DNA from: Bradyrhizobium sp. PSBB068
Lineage (GTDB): Bacteria > Pseudomonadota > Alphaproteobacteria > Rhizobiales > Xanthobacteraceae
Length of the DNA: 64,000 nucleotides
Assembly (NCBI GenBank): GCA_016839165.1
Contig: CP069300.1
Coordinates: 4,030,001 to 4,094,000, forward strand
Reading direction: 5' to 3'
Within the stretch, counting starts at the first letter, position 1; each line of letters begins with the position of its first letter. A model generated the notes under the pieces. The model was not told the DNA's origin. It ran no database searches and saw nothing but the letters and a program-made list of their open reading frames with translations. Below, piece after piece: positions 8,391-16,642 of the stretch. The translations under genes and the position numbers were made by a program.

Positions 8391-8858
8391 ATGGCGGGTA
8401 CCGTCGAACAGAAACTGGCGTCACAGGGCATCACGCTTCCCGAGCCGACCTCCCCGGTCGCAAACTATGTCCCCTTCGTCCGCAGCGGAAACCTGCTGTT
8501 CGTTTCCGGTCAGGTCTGCTTCAACGCCGAAGGCAAGCTGATCGCCAAGGGCAAGCTTGGGGCCGGCGTCACGCTCGAGCAAGGCGTCGCTGCGGCGCAG
8601 GGCTGCGCGATCAACCTGCTGGCCCAGGTCAAGGCTGCGCTGGGCGATCTCGACAAGGTGGTGCGCGTGGTGCGATTGGGCGGCTTCATCAACTCCGCGC
8701 CTGATTTCTTCGACGGACCGAAAGTCCTGAACGGCGCCTCCGACCTGATGGTCGCCGCCTTCGGCGACAAGGGCCGCCATGCCCGCACCACCGTCGGCGT
8801 CGCCTCGCTGCCCGCGGACGCCGCGGTCGAGGTCGAAGGCGTGTTCGAAGTCGCCTGA
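8391..8858 (+). CDS. RidA family protein
   Basis: A 155-residue Rid-family protein: LASQGITLPEPTSPVANYVP, VRSGNLLFVSGQVCFNAEGK, then HARTTVGVASLPADAAVEVE at the end. The arginine in HARTTVGV is at the position of the RidA substrate-binding Arg. The ATG at 8391 has GGGGGA eight bases upstream; a TTG at 8376 in the same frame is less likely. A GDPD gene begins three bases after its stop, so they form a transcription unit. It is clearly distinct from the other Rid protein at 6635-7036. Confidence 0.88.
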   Translation: MAGTVEQKLASQGITLPEPTSPVANYVPFVRSGNLLFVSGQVCFNAEGKLIAKGKLGAGVTLEQGVAAAQGCAINLLAQVKAALGDLDKVVRVVRLGGFINSAPDFFDGPKVLNGASDLMVAAFGDKGRHARTTVGVASLPADAAVEVEGVFEVA

Positions 8859-8861
8859 GCG

Positions 8862-9614
8862 ATGCGCGCACCTGATTGGCTGACCAAACGGCCGGTCGCC
8901 CATCGCGGCCTGCACGATGCCGCACGCGGCATCATCGAGAACATGCCGGCCGCGGCCAACGCCGCGGTATCAGGCAATTTCGCGATCGAGTGCGATATCC
9001 AGCTCACCGCCGACGGCGAGGCCATGGTGCACCACGACGATGCGCTCGGCCGCCTCACCGAAGGTTCTGGCCTGTTGGTCACCAAGACCGCGGCCGAGCT
9101 GAAAGCGGTCAGGTTCAAGGGCACCACCGAGCACATGATGACGCTCGGCGATCTCTGCGCGCTGGTCGCCGGCCGCGTTCCGCTGGTGGTCGAGGTGAAG
9201 AGCCATTTCGACGGCGACCGCAGGCTGGTAGCTCGGATGGCCGAGGTGCTGTCGTCCTATTCCGGCCCTGTTGTCGGCATGTCCTTTGATCCGGACCAGG
9301 TGCTGGCGCTACGCGAGACCATGCCGAACCTGCCGCGCGGCATCACCGCCCAGCGCACCTATGACGACAGTTCCTGGACCAAGCTGACCCCGGCGCAGCG
9401 CGACGGCATGCTGTATCTGCGCCACGGCTTCAGAACCGAGCCGCACTTCGTTGCCTTCTGGGTCAACCAGCTGCCGGCGCCGGCGCCTTGGATCGCCCGC
9501 AACGTGTTCGGCTGCCCATTGCTGGCGTGGACCGTCCGGACCGCGGAACAGCGCGCGCGCGCGGCGCGCTACGCCGACCAGATGATTTTCGAGGGGTTTG
9601 TACCGGGAACCTGA
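8862..9614 (+). CDS. Glycerophosphodiester phosphodiesterase family protein
   Basis: A 250-residue GDPD enzyme. The N-terminal HRGLH carries the first catalytic histidine; IENMPAAANAAV and AIECDIQLTADGEAMVHHDD hold the metal-binding Glu/Asp and second histidine. VEVKS supplies the later acidic residue. There is no signal peptide, so it is cytoplasmic. The family hydrolyses glycerophosphodiesters to glycerol-3-phosphate and an alcohol; this short form may have other substrates. It lies directly behind the RidA gene. Confidence 0.92.
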   Translation: MRAPDWLTKRPVAHRGLHDAARGIIENMPAAANAAVSGNFAIECDIQLTADGEAMVHHDDALGRLTEGSGLLVTKTAAELKAVRFKGTTEHMMTLGDLCALVAGRVPLVVEVKSHFDGDRRLVARMAEVLSSYSGPVVGMSFDPDQVLALRETMPNLPRGITAQRTYDDSSWTKLTPAQRDGMLYLRHGFRTEPHFVAFWVNQLPAPAPWIARNVFGCPLLAWTVRTAEQRARAARYADQMIFEGFVPGT

Positions 9615-9698
9615 CATGTCGCCGGTAGCCTTGAACTCGTCGCTGCGACGCACGATGTTGTCGGGAGTTGGTCGTCATCGGCGATGGCGGAATGCGGG

Positions 9699-9741
9699 GC
9701 ATGATCCGGAAGTGGAGCCAGCTGTTCCGGAAAGATCATGC
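9699..9741. repeat. Dispersed hairpin repeat, family E
   Basis: GCATGATCCGGAA (9699-9711) is mirrored by TTCCGGAAAGATCATGC (9725-9741), a 43-base hairpin. It matches the widespread GCATGATC...GATCATGC repeat that I recall from Bradyrhizobium intergenic regions. It falls inside an open frame that reaches 9668, showing that the frame's first part is not gene. Confidence 0.75.
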
Positions 9742-9769
9742 TCAAAAGAGGCACCGGTCTTCATTCTCG

Positions 9770-11020
9770 ATGACGTCGTCTGAAATCACCCTAGAGGCTG
9801 TGGCTGATATCGGCGGCATTCCAGCCGCCGAGTGGGACGCCTGTGCCAATCCGAGGCCGGACGCCGACAGCATCCATAACCTCGACACGCTGGCCTCGTC
9901 CGCCACCGCAGGCGATTGCCAGGCGGCTGCAAGTTCGATCTATAACCCGTTCGTTTCCCATGCCTTTTTCGCTGCTGCGGAAGCCTCCAATTCGGCCTGC
10001 CCGCGGACCGGCTGGGGCCCGCGGCATCTGGTGGCGAAACTCGATGGCCGGATCGTCGGCGTCGTGCCCTGCTATCTGAAATCGCACTCGCAGGGCGAAT
10101 ACGTGTTCGATCGCGGCTGGGCCGAGGCCTATCACCGCGCCGGCGGCAGCTACTATCCGAAGCTGCAGGTCTCCGTGCCCTTCACGCCGGCGACCGGGCC
10201 GCGGCTGTTGATCCGCGATGGCGTCGACCGCGAGATGATCGGCTCCGCGCTGGCGCGGGGCCTGCGGGCGCTCTGCAACGCCACCGAGGCCTCCTCGGTG
10301 CACGTGACCTTCGCCCGCGAAGACGAAGCAAAATTCCTCGGCGCGCACGGCTTCCTGCAAAGGACCGACCAGCAGTTCCACTGGCACAATCAAGGCTACA
10401 AGACCTTCGACGATTTCCTCGGCTCGCTGAACTCGCGCCACCGCAAGGGCATCAAGCGCGAGCGCCGCGAGGCGCTTGCTGCCGGCATTACCATCCACTG
10501 GCTGACCGGCTCCGATATCACCGAGGACGCCTGGGACGCTTTCTTCGAGTTCTACATGGAGACCGGCTCGCGCAAATGGGGCCGGCCGTATCTGACCCGC
10601 GAATTCTTCTCGCTGATCGGCGAGAGCATGGCCCGCGACGTGCTGCTGGTCATGGCCAAGCGCAACGGCCGCTGGATCGCGGGCGCCATCAACTTCATCG
10701 GCTCGGACACGCTGTTCGGCCGCAACTGGGGGGCGATCGAGCACCACCCGTTCCTGCATTTCGAGGTCTGCTACTACCAGGCCATCGATTTCGCGGTTCA
10801 GCGCGGGCTCAAGGTGGTGGAGGCCGGCGCACAGGGCGAGCACAAGCTCGCGCGCGGCTACCTGCCGCAGACCACCCACTCGGCGCATTTCATCGCCGAT
10901 CCCGGGTTGCGCCGCGCGATCGCCGACTATCTCAAGCGCGAGCGCGATTATGTCGCCGAGGTCGGCCGCGAGCTCACCGAGGCGGGCCCATTCCGCAAGA
11001 CGGTCGACGACGACGCTTGA
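9770..11020 (+). CDS. GNAT-fold FemAB-like protein (DUF482, PF04339)
   Basis: A 416-residue protein with tandem acyltransferase-like lobes: VADIGGIPAAEWDACANP near the start, NPFVSHAFFAAAEAS, a central FLGSLNSRHRKGIKRERREA and a late AGAQGEHKLARGYLPQTTHS, all hallmarks of PF04339 (often named peptidogalycan biosynthesis/recognition). The enzymatic role is not established. The longer frame from 9668 is rejected because its first 34 codons run through a dispersed repeat (9699-9741); ATG 9770 opens MTSSEITLEAV. It follows RidA-GDPD and precedes the HIT gene on the same strand. Confidence 0.87.
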   Translation: MTSSEITLEAVADIGGIPAAEWDACANPRPDADSIHNLDTLASSATAGDCQAAASSIYNPFVSHAFFAAAEASNSACPRTGWGPRHLVAKLDGRIVGVVPCYLKSHSQGEYVFDRGWAEAYHRAGGSYYPKLQVSVPFTPATGPRLLIRDGVDREMIGSALARGLRALCNATEASSVHVTFAREDEAKFLGAHGFLQRTDQQFHWHNQGYKTFDDFLGSLNSRHRKGIKRERREALAAGITIHWLTGSDITEDAWDAFFEFYMETGSRKWGRPYLTREFFSLIGESMARDVLLVMAKRNGRWIAGAINFIGSDTLFGRNWGAIEHHPFLHFEVCYYQAIDFAVQRGLKVVEAGAQGEHKLARGYLPQTTHSAHFIADPGLRRAIADYLKRERDYVAEVGRELTEAGPFRKTVDDDA

Positions 11021-11072
11021 CGTTTCGGCCGCGACCTAGACATTAGCGCTATAGAATTGAGGAGCCGCCGCC

Positions 11073-11495
11073 ATGCCCGCCTACGACAACAACAACCCCT
11101 TCGCAAAAATCCTGCGCGGCGAGTTTCCCTGCTACAAGGTCTATGAGAACGAGCACGTGCTCGCCTTCCTCGACATCATGCCGCGCTCACCCGGGCATAC
11201 GCTCGTCATCCCGAAAGCCCCTGCCCGCAACATCCTCGACATCACGCCTGATGATTACGCCCATGTCGCGCGCGCCGCCCACAAGATCGCCGCCGCCGGG
11301 ATGAAGGCGTTCGAGGCCGACGGCATCACCGTGCAGCAATTCAACGAGCCCGCCGGCGGCCAGGTCGTGTTCCACCTCCACATGCATGTGATGCCGCGCA
11401 AGGACGGCGTCGCGCTGCTGCCGCCCGCCAGCCTCAAGGAAGACGGCAAGGTGCTGGAGGCGAACGCGGCGAAGCTGATCGCGGCGTTGAAGTAG
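11073..11495 (+). CDS. HIT family nucleotide-binding protein
   Basis: A 140-residue histidine-triad protein of the Hint type. The catalytic motif reads HLHMHVMP (HxHxH), and NNPFAKILRGEFPCYKVYEN plus SPGHTLVIPK are the usual N-terminal blocks. Members hydrolyse AMP-lysine-type phosphoramidates or adenylates and act in the cytosol. A GGAG-type site lies nine bases upstream of the ATG. The substrate in this organism is unknown. Confidence 0.95.
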   Translation: MPAYDNNNPFAKILRGEFPCYKVYENEHVLAFLDIMPRSPGHTLVIPKAPARNILDITPDDYAHVARAAHKIAAAGMKAFEADGITVQQFNEPAGGQVVFHLHMHVMPRKDGVALLPPASLKEDGKVLEANAAKLIAALK

Positions 11496-11502
11496 CCACC
11501 AG

Positions 11503-11632
11503 CGTCATTCCGGGGCGCGCCGCTTGGCGCGAGCCCGGAATCCATTCCTCCGCGAATATTTAACTAACCACCGACCGCTCCTGCGGCCCAATGGATTCCG
11601 GGCTCATCGCTGCGCGATGCCCCGGAATGACG
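11503..11632. repeat. Intergenic palindromic repeat, family D
   Basis: GTCATTCCGGGGC and GAGCCCGGAATCCATT on the left are mirrored by AATGGATTCCGGGCTC and GCCCCGGAATGAC on the right. The element lies exactly between the convergent HIT and tsaA genes and could form one long stem or two short ones. It may act as a two-way terminator. Confidence 0.75.
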
Positions 11633-11634
11633 GC

Positions 11635-12126
11635 TCACTCCGTCTCGAAATCGCCCGCCTGTGGCGGAGCGAGCGGCGTGAACTCGCAGCGGTCGGGCTT
11701 GACGTCGATCAGCGGCGTCTCGTCGAGGCAGTCGAGACCACGGACCAGGATGACGTTGCCCTCGACGCCGACCAGCTTGACGATCGAAGTGCCGATCGGA
11801 TTGGGCCGCACCGGCGAGCGCAGCGAGAAGGTGCCGCGGGTGTTGCCGTTGTTCTTCGGGCTTTGCAGCACGATGTCGCGGCGCGACTGGTGCAGCCAGT
11901 ACAGCACTTCGAGATTGCTGTAGAAATCGACGCCCTTGATGGCGGCGACCCAGGGCTCGAAGATCTCGAGCCGGCACACCGGGCCATCATGCCGCCCCTG
12001 CCGCGGCGTCGCCAGCCGCGAGGTCCAGGGCGTGCGGATGCGGCCGATGAAGACGAGCCCGGCATCGCGCGGCGCCGGCATGTCGACGGCGATTTCGCCC
12101 TGGCGCAATTCCATTTCACGTACCAT
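11635..12126 (-). CDS. tsaA: tRNA (N6-threonylcarbamoyladenosine37-N6)-methyltransferase TrmO
   Basis: A 163-residue TsaA/TrmO-like protein. VFIGRIRTPW begins the beta-barrel, GVDFYSNLEVLYWLHQSRRD follows, and the SAM-binding core is GTFSLRSPVRPNPIGTSIVK, with LDCLDETPLIDVKP near the end. TrmO uses S-adenosylmethionine to methylate t6A37 of threonine tRNA. The start lies three bases downstream of the Bug-family gene's stop, so it may be the last gene of that unit. Short C-terminus and full motifs suggest an intact enzyme. Confidence 0.92.
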   Translation of the reverse strand: MVREMELRQGEIAVDMPAPRDAGLVFIGRIRTPWTSRLATPRQGRHDGPVCRLEIFEPWVAAIKGVDFYSNLEVLYWLHQSRRDIVLQSPKNNGNTRGTFSLRSPVRPNPIGTSIVKLVGVEGNVILVRGLDCLDETPLIDVKPDRCEFTPLAPPQAGDFETE

Positions 12127-12129
12127 GTG

Positions 12130-13110
12130 TCAGTCCAGCGATATGTTGAGCGCCTTGACCACGCCTGCCCACCGTGCGCGATCGGTATCCACGAACTTGT
12201 CGATCTCGGCCTGGCTCTTCGCCCGCAGCGGCGGGAAACCGATCTTGACCAGCGAAGCGCGGAACACCTCGTCGTTCAAGGCCCGGTCGAGGCTCGCCTT
12301 GATCTTGCCGGCGATCTCGTCAGGCACTTTCGACGGCGCTGCAATACCATACCAGACGCTGACCGCATAATCCGGATAGCCGCTCTCGGCGATCGTCGGC
12401 AGATCGGGCAAATCGGCGATGCGCTCGGTCGAGCTGACGCCGAGCGCGCGCAGCATGCCGGACTTGACCGGCGGCAGCGCGGTGCCGAGCGTGTCGAACA
12501 TCAGCTGGATGTTACCTGACAGCAAATCCTGCAGCGCGGGTCCGGCGCCCTTGTACGGCACATGGGTCATCTCGACGCCGGCCATCTGCTTGAACATCTC
12601 GCCGGCGAGATGAACCGTGCCGCCTGTGCCGGCCGATCCGAAATTGAGCTTGCCGGGATTCTTCCTGGCGTAGGCGACGAACTCAGCGATCGTCTTCGCG
12701 GGCACCGACGGATTCACTTCCATGATCATCGGCGCATCCGTGATCACGGACAGCAGGCGGAAATCCTTCGCCGGATCGTAAGGCAACTTCTTGTAGAGCA
12801 GCGGATTGAGCACGAAGATCGAAGCCGCCGTCACGAACAGCGTGTAGCCGTCGGGATCGGAGCGCGCCACGGCCTCGGCACCGATCGCGCCCTGCGCGCC
12901 CGCCTTGTTCTCGACCACGACGACCTGCTTGAGATCGCGCCCGAGATATTCGCCGATGATGCGGCCGAGCACGTCGGTCGGGCCGCCCGCGGCATAGGGC
13001 ACCACGAGCTTGATCGGACGCGCCGGATAATCTGCGGCGCGCGCCGGCAGCGCCGCCACCAGCAACGCCGTCAGAGCAACAATGAATGGCGATGATGCGC
13101 GCCGCTGCAT
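12130..13110 (-). CDS. Bug-family tripartite tricarboxylate transporter substrate-binding protein
   Basis: A 326-residue periplasmic binding protein. The signal peptide (MQRRASSPFIVALTALLVAA, then LPARA) is followed by the family start ADYPARPIKLVVPYAAGGPTD. The conserved GSAGTGGTVHLAGE and VPYKGAGPALQDLLSGNIQ motifs bind carboxylated ligands. No TctA/TctB membrane subunits are adjacent, which is common for orphan Bug proteins. It lies 61 bases downstream of the AzlCD pair and just upstream of tsaA, all on the minus strand. The ligand is unknown. Confidence 0.93.
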   Translation of the reverse strand: MQRRASSPFIVALTALLVAALPARAADYPARPIKLVVPYAAGGPTDVLGRIIGEYLGRDLKQVVVVENKAGAQGAIGAEAVARSDPDGYTLFVTAASIFVLNPLLYKKLPYDPAKDFRLLSVITDAPMIMEVNPSVPAKTIAEFVAYARKNPGKLNFGSAGTGGTVHLAGEMFKQMAGVEMTHVPYKGAGPALQDLLSGNIQLMFDTLGTALPPVKSGMLRALGVSSTERIADLPDLPTIAESGYPDYAVSVWYGIAAPSKVPDEIAGKIKASLDRALNDEVFRASLVKIGFPPLRAKSQAEIDKFVDTDRARWAGVVKALNISLD

Positions 13111-13171
13111 GCCGTTTCCCCGCTGTCTCGTTCTTGGGGAACGAGAGTAGCGGATAATGCGGTCGCCGCAA

Positions 13172-13516
13172 TCAGCCGAGCCAGTATTTGCCCGCGATCA
13201 TCACGACTTCGCCGACGATGACGCCGGCGAAGATCGATTTTCGCGCCAGCGTGAACGCCACGAATCCCGCGGCGACGGCACCGTAGCGGAGCCAATCCGG
13301 CACGCTGGCCAGCGCGCCCGGCGGCTGCACCACGATCTGCGCGATGATACCGGCGAGGATCGCGGTGGCGACCGCCCTCACCCATACCAGCAGCTCGGAG
13401 TTTTCGTCGATGCCGCCGCCGAACCACAGGCCGAGCATGCGCCAGATCTGGTTGGGAATGACGCCCGCCACGAACAGGATCGCGAGCGCGTGCCAGTCGC
13501 CGATGAACGTGCTCAT
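13172..13516 (-). CDS. AzlD domain protein (branched-chain amino acid export subunit)
   Basis: A 114-residue membrane protein with four hydrophobic helices, beginning MSTFIGDWHALAILFVAGVI and containing PNQIWRMLGLWFGGGID, which fits the small AzlD subunit. It pairs with AzlC to export branched-chain amino acids or related compounds. Its ATG overlaps the AzlC stop codon by four bases (ATGA). The open frame continues upstream to 13885 inside azlC in another frame, but that extension is not coding. Confidence 0.88.
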   Translation of the reverse strand: MSTFIGDWHALAILFVAGVIPNQIWRMLGLWFGGGIDENSELLVWVRAVATAILAGIIAQIVVQPPGALASVPDWLRYGAVAAGFVAFTLARKSIFAGVIVGEVVMIAGKYWLG

Positions 13517-14265
13517 GCCCGCGCCCTCACGGTGCCCGCCCGCGCCCGGTGCACCCCATAGGCGACGGTTCCCGCGACGACGCCGCTGACCAGGATGTCG
13601 ACGCCGCTGTTCAGCATTGCGGCCAGCGGAAACAGCAAGAGACCGAGCACCAGCGCGATGACGTCGGCGAGCTCGCGGCAGTTGCGCGCGGTGGAGAACA
13701 GGAAGGCGAGCGGCGTCAGCATCAGCATGCCGGCGGCGAGCAGCGGCGTCAGGTTGGCGGCGAGTGTGTAGCCGATCGTGTTGGCGATCAGGCAGACCGA
13801 GACCAGCCCCAGGCCGAGCCCATGGATGAAGGCGATCCGGCGGTTGCGCGGCACCTGCGGCAGGAAGCGGTAGCATTCGACCCACAGCGTCACGGCAGTG
13901 AGATGCGCCACCAGGATCAGATGCCGGCGTTTGGTGTCTTCGGTGCGCATCAACGGCAGCACCGACACCACCATCGGAAACAGCCGGATCGCGCTGACGG
14001 TGACCGCGATCGCCGATTGCAGCACCGTGGCGCCGGAGCCGAGCGTCGTGATCACGATGATCTGCGCGGGCCCCGCCCAGACGAACGCCGTGCTCGCCAG
14101 GGTCCAGCCCAGCGAGAAGCCGGAATCATGCGCCAGCGCGCCGATGCCGAGATAGGTCGCAAACAGCACCAGCGTCAGCACGGTCGCGCCGACCGACCGC
14201 GCACCCCACAGGAAAGCGCGGAACGAGGTCTGCCATTGCGGAGAATCGAGCGGAGGAAGCGCCAC
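13513..14265 (-). CDS. AzlC family transporter, large subunit
   Basis: A 250-residue polytopic membrane protein. It contains the AzlC pattern: SLGWTLASTAFVWAGPAQII near TM2 and a long run of helices through the C-terminus, including SAIRLFPMVVSVLPLM. With the overlapping AzlD gene it forms the two-component exporter known from Bacillus azlCD and E. coli ygaZH. The substrate here is unproven. It starts the minus-strand run AzlC-AzlD-Bug-TrmO. Confidence 0.92.
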   Translation of the reverse strand: MALPPLDSPQWQTSFRAFLWGARSVGATVLTLVLFATYLGIGALAHDSGFSLGWTLASTAFVWAGPAQIIVITTLGSGATVLQSAIAVTVSAIRLFPMVVSVLPLMRTEDTKRRHLILVAHLTAVTLWVECYRFLPQVPRNRRIAFIHGLGLGLVSVCLIANTIGYTLAANLTPLLAAGMLMLTPLAFLFSTARNCRELADVIALVLGLLLFPLAAMLNSGVDILVSGVVAGTVAYGVHRARAGTVRARA

Positions 14266-14374
14266 GGGGGACCGGATGGTTATGCAATGGCGGCGGCTTA
14301 GGGCGCGGTGCTCAACGGGTCAAGCAAGTGGCTGCACAGCGCAGGTATGCAGTAGCCCGAATGGAGCTGCGCAA

Positions 14375-15463
14375 TCACGCCCGGTTCTTCAGCACGAAGC
14401 ATGCCCCGCCCGCCTTGCGGATGCGGCTGCACAGGCCGTCGGCCTCGGGGCGTGTGTCGGCGCCGATACGCACCTGATAGAATGTCGCGCTGCCGCGTGT
14501 GCGCAGCCGCGAGCCGAGCAGGCTTGGATCCTGATCTCCGATCACATTCGACAGCCGCTTCATCGCGCGGGCATACATCGCGAGCGCCTTGTCGCGGCTG
14601 AAGCCGGCGGCGAGCTGCACGCCCCAGACCTTGGCTGCCGACAGCGTAATGTGCTGCTCGAGCCCGGCCACGAACGGATTGGGCGCGCGCTTCAACAGCG
14701 CCATCAGCTCGCGGCAGCTCGTGGTCGGCCTACGCTCCGGCATCTTGCCGCTGTTGCGGGCAGCAGCGGCCCAGTCGTCGACGCTGGAGCCGGTGATCGC
14801 CGAGACGTAGTTGCGCGTCTCCTGCGGCATGGAGCCGGAGCCGGCGAGCCAATCCTGCACGCGGCGCGGGCCGGCATTGTAGGCGGCGGCCGCGAGGCCG
14901 AGATTACCGAACTGGTTGCGCAGCTCACTGAGGAATTCCGCGGACTTCGGCAGCGCCTGGACGGGATTGAACGGATCGAGCAGCCCGCGTTCGTTAGCAG
15001 TGCCCGGCATGAACTGCGCGATGCCCTGCGCGCGCTGGCCGCTGCGGGTGACCGGACCGATCGCGTCGGCCTGGAAGCGGCTTTCCTGCCAGATCACGCG
15101 CGCGAAGAATTCGAGCGGCAGGTCGTTGGCCCGCGCCGCCGACTCGATCATCAGGCACATCGCCTCGCGGGTGTCGCTCTCGCGCGCGTCGTCTGCGGGC
15201 TTGTCGGCTGTGGCCGCGGCGGGCTTCTCGGCAGGCGTCTCCGCTGGGGGCGCAGGCTTCTCGGCCGATGGTGCGGCCTGCTGGGCCGGCACCTCCGCGG
15301 GTTTTTCGCTGGGCGCAGCCGGCTTGTCCGCGGGCGGCGCTGCGGGTTGCTCAGCGCCTGGCGGCGCCGGCGGGGCTGCGGCAGGCGCGTCCTCCGCGCC
15401 GGCACCGACCGGCGGCACCAGCGTCAAAAGCAGAACCAATGCGGCGCAACGACCTGTTCGCAT
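14375..15463 (-). CDS. Lytic murein transglycosylase with SLT domain
   Basis: A 362-residue secreted protein. A signal peptide (MRTGRCAALVLLLTLVPP) leads into a low-complexity Pro/Ala/Lys linker to about residue 95. The SLT domain follows: FFARVIWQESRFQADAIGP holds the catalytic Glu in the ES pair, then GIAQFMPGTANERGL and AAAAYNAGPRRVQDWL. The C-terminal part (YQVRIGADTRPEADGLCSRI) looks SPOR-like. It would cleave the glycan strand in the periplasm. It is divergent from the GrdB-like gene. Confidence 0.92.
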   Translation of the reverse strand: MRTGRCAALVLLLTLVPPVGAGAEDAPAAAPPAPPGAEQPAAPPADKPAAPSEKPAEVPAQQAAPSAEKPAPPAETPAEKPAAATADKPADDARESDTREAMCLMIESAARANDLPLEFFARVIWQESRFQADAIGPVTRSGQRAQGIAQFMPGTANERGLLDPFNPVQALPKSAEFLSELRNQFGNLGLAAAAYNAGPRRVQDWLAGSGSMPQETRNYVSAITGSSVDDWAAAARNSGKMPERRPTTSCRELMALLKRAPNPFVAGLEQHITLSAAKVWGVQLAAGFSRDKALAMYARAMKRLSNVIGDQDPSLLGSRLRTRGSATFYQVRIGADTRPEADGLCSRIRKAGGACFVLKNRA

Positions 15464-15554
15464 CGCAAATCTGTTCCCGCGCAGCGCGGCTTGACACCGC
15501 AGGCTCGTGGTCTAGCTATGGACTGAAATGATGGCGCGCAAAAGGGAGCGCAAA

Positions 15555-16484
15555 ATGGCCGCAGCTACGGACGATCAACTCGGCTTCGCCCCCGACGACG
15601 ACGCCCCGATCGGCTACATGAAGCGGACCCGCGATTATTACGCGGCGATCGGCTACACCACCCCCTACCGCTGGGCGCATTACACGTCCGCGCCGTTCCA
15701 ACCGCTGACGAAGCCGCTGAACCAGTCCCGCGTCGCCATCATCACGACCGCGGCGCCGTTCGATCCTGCCCGCGGCGACCAGGGTCCGGGCGCGAAATAC
15801 AACGGCGGCGCAAAATTCTATTCGGTCTATGACGGCGACACCTCGCAGCCACACGATTTGCGAATTTCGCACATCGCCTATGACCGCACCCACACCACGG
15901 CGACCGACAGCGGCACCTGGTTCCCGCTGGCGCAGCTCAAGCGCCTCGCCGCGGAAGGCACGATCGGCGAAGTCGCGCCGCGCTTCTTCGGCGCACCGAC
16001 CAACCGCAGCCACCGCGTCACCATCGAGACCGATGCGCCCGAGATCCTCAAGCGCTGCCGCGACGACAAGGTCGACGCCGCGGTGCTGGTGCCGAACTGC
16101 CCGGTCTGCCACCAGACCGTCAGCCTCGTGGCACGGCATCTCGAAGCCAACGGCATCCCGACCGTCGTGATGGGCTGCGCCAAGGACATCGTCGAGCACG
16201 CCGCGGTGCCGCGCTTCCTGTTCTCGGATTTCCCGCTCGGCAATTCGGCCGGCAAGCCGCATGACGAGGCCTCGCAGGCCGTCACGCTGGAGCTCGCGCT
16301 GCGCGTGCTGGAGACTGCGCCCGGCCCGCAGACAACCGTGCAGTCGCCGCTACGCTGGAGCGAGGATGCGTCCTGGAAACGCGACTACAGCAACGCCGAC
16401 GCGCTGAGCGCCGAGGAGCTGGCGCGCCTGCGCCGTGAGTTCGACGCGCAGAAGGAAATCGCCAAGGGCCTGCGTGTTGCGTAG
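15555..16484 (+). CDS. Glycine/sarcosine/betaine reductase selenoprotein B-like protein (Cys form)
   Basis: A 309-residue protein related to the GrdB/PrdB subunits of clostridial Stickland reductases. The key region reads AAVLVPNCPVCHQTVSL (CPVC at residues 182-185). As I recall, GrdB has selenocysteine at the first position of the equivalent UxxC; here it is cysteine. The rest (IITTAAPFDPARGD, GTWFPLAQLKRLAAEGTIGE) is typical of the family in aerobic proteobacteria. No other reductase subunit is nearby, so the reaction is unknown. The ATG at 15555 has AAGGGAG just upstream; the frame begins at 15528. Confidence 0.8.
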   Translation: MAAATDDQLGFAPDDDAPIGYMKRTRDYYAAIGYTTPYRWAHYTSAPFQPLTKPLNQSRVAIITTAAPFDPARGDQGPGAKYNGGAKFYSVYDGDTSQPHDLRISHIAYDRTHTTATDSGTWFPLAQLKRLAAEGTIGEVAPRFFGAPTNRSHRVTIETDAPEILKRCRDDKVDAAVLVPNCPVCHQTVSLVARHLEANGIPTVVMGCAKDIVEHAAVPRFLFSDFPLGNSAGKPHDEASQAVTLELALRVLETAPGPQTTVQSPLRWSEDASWKRDYSNADALSAEELARLRREFDAQKEIAKGLRVA

Positions 16485-16520
16485 CACCGGGCGTTGCGTC
16501 CATCGCTCGCCAAACCAAAG

Positions 16521-16627
16521 GTGTCATCGCCCGGCTTGACCGGGCGATCCAGTATTCCAGAGACACCGGTCAGTCACGGAGAACCCGCGGCGTACTGGGT
16601 CCCCCGGTCAAGCCGGGGGACGACACC
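16521..16627. repeat. Intergenic palindromic repeat, family A copy 2
   Basis: Contains CCAGTATTCCAGAGAC (16549-16564) and CCGCGGCGTACTGG (16585-16598), both identical to the copy at 2828-2878. Flanking stems differ: CGCCCGGCTTGACCGGGCG on the left and CCCCCGGTCAAGCCGGGGG on the right. It lies between the convergent GrdB-like and SBF-like genes. Confidence 0.8.
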
Positions 16628-16642
16628 TTGGAAAGGCGGCGC

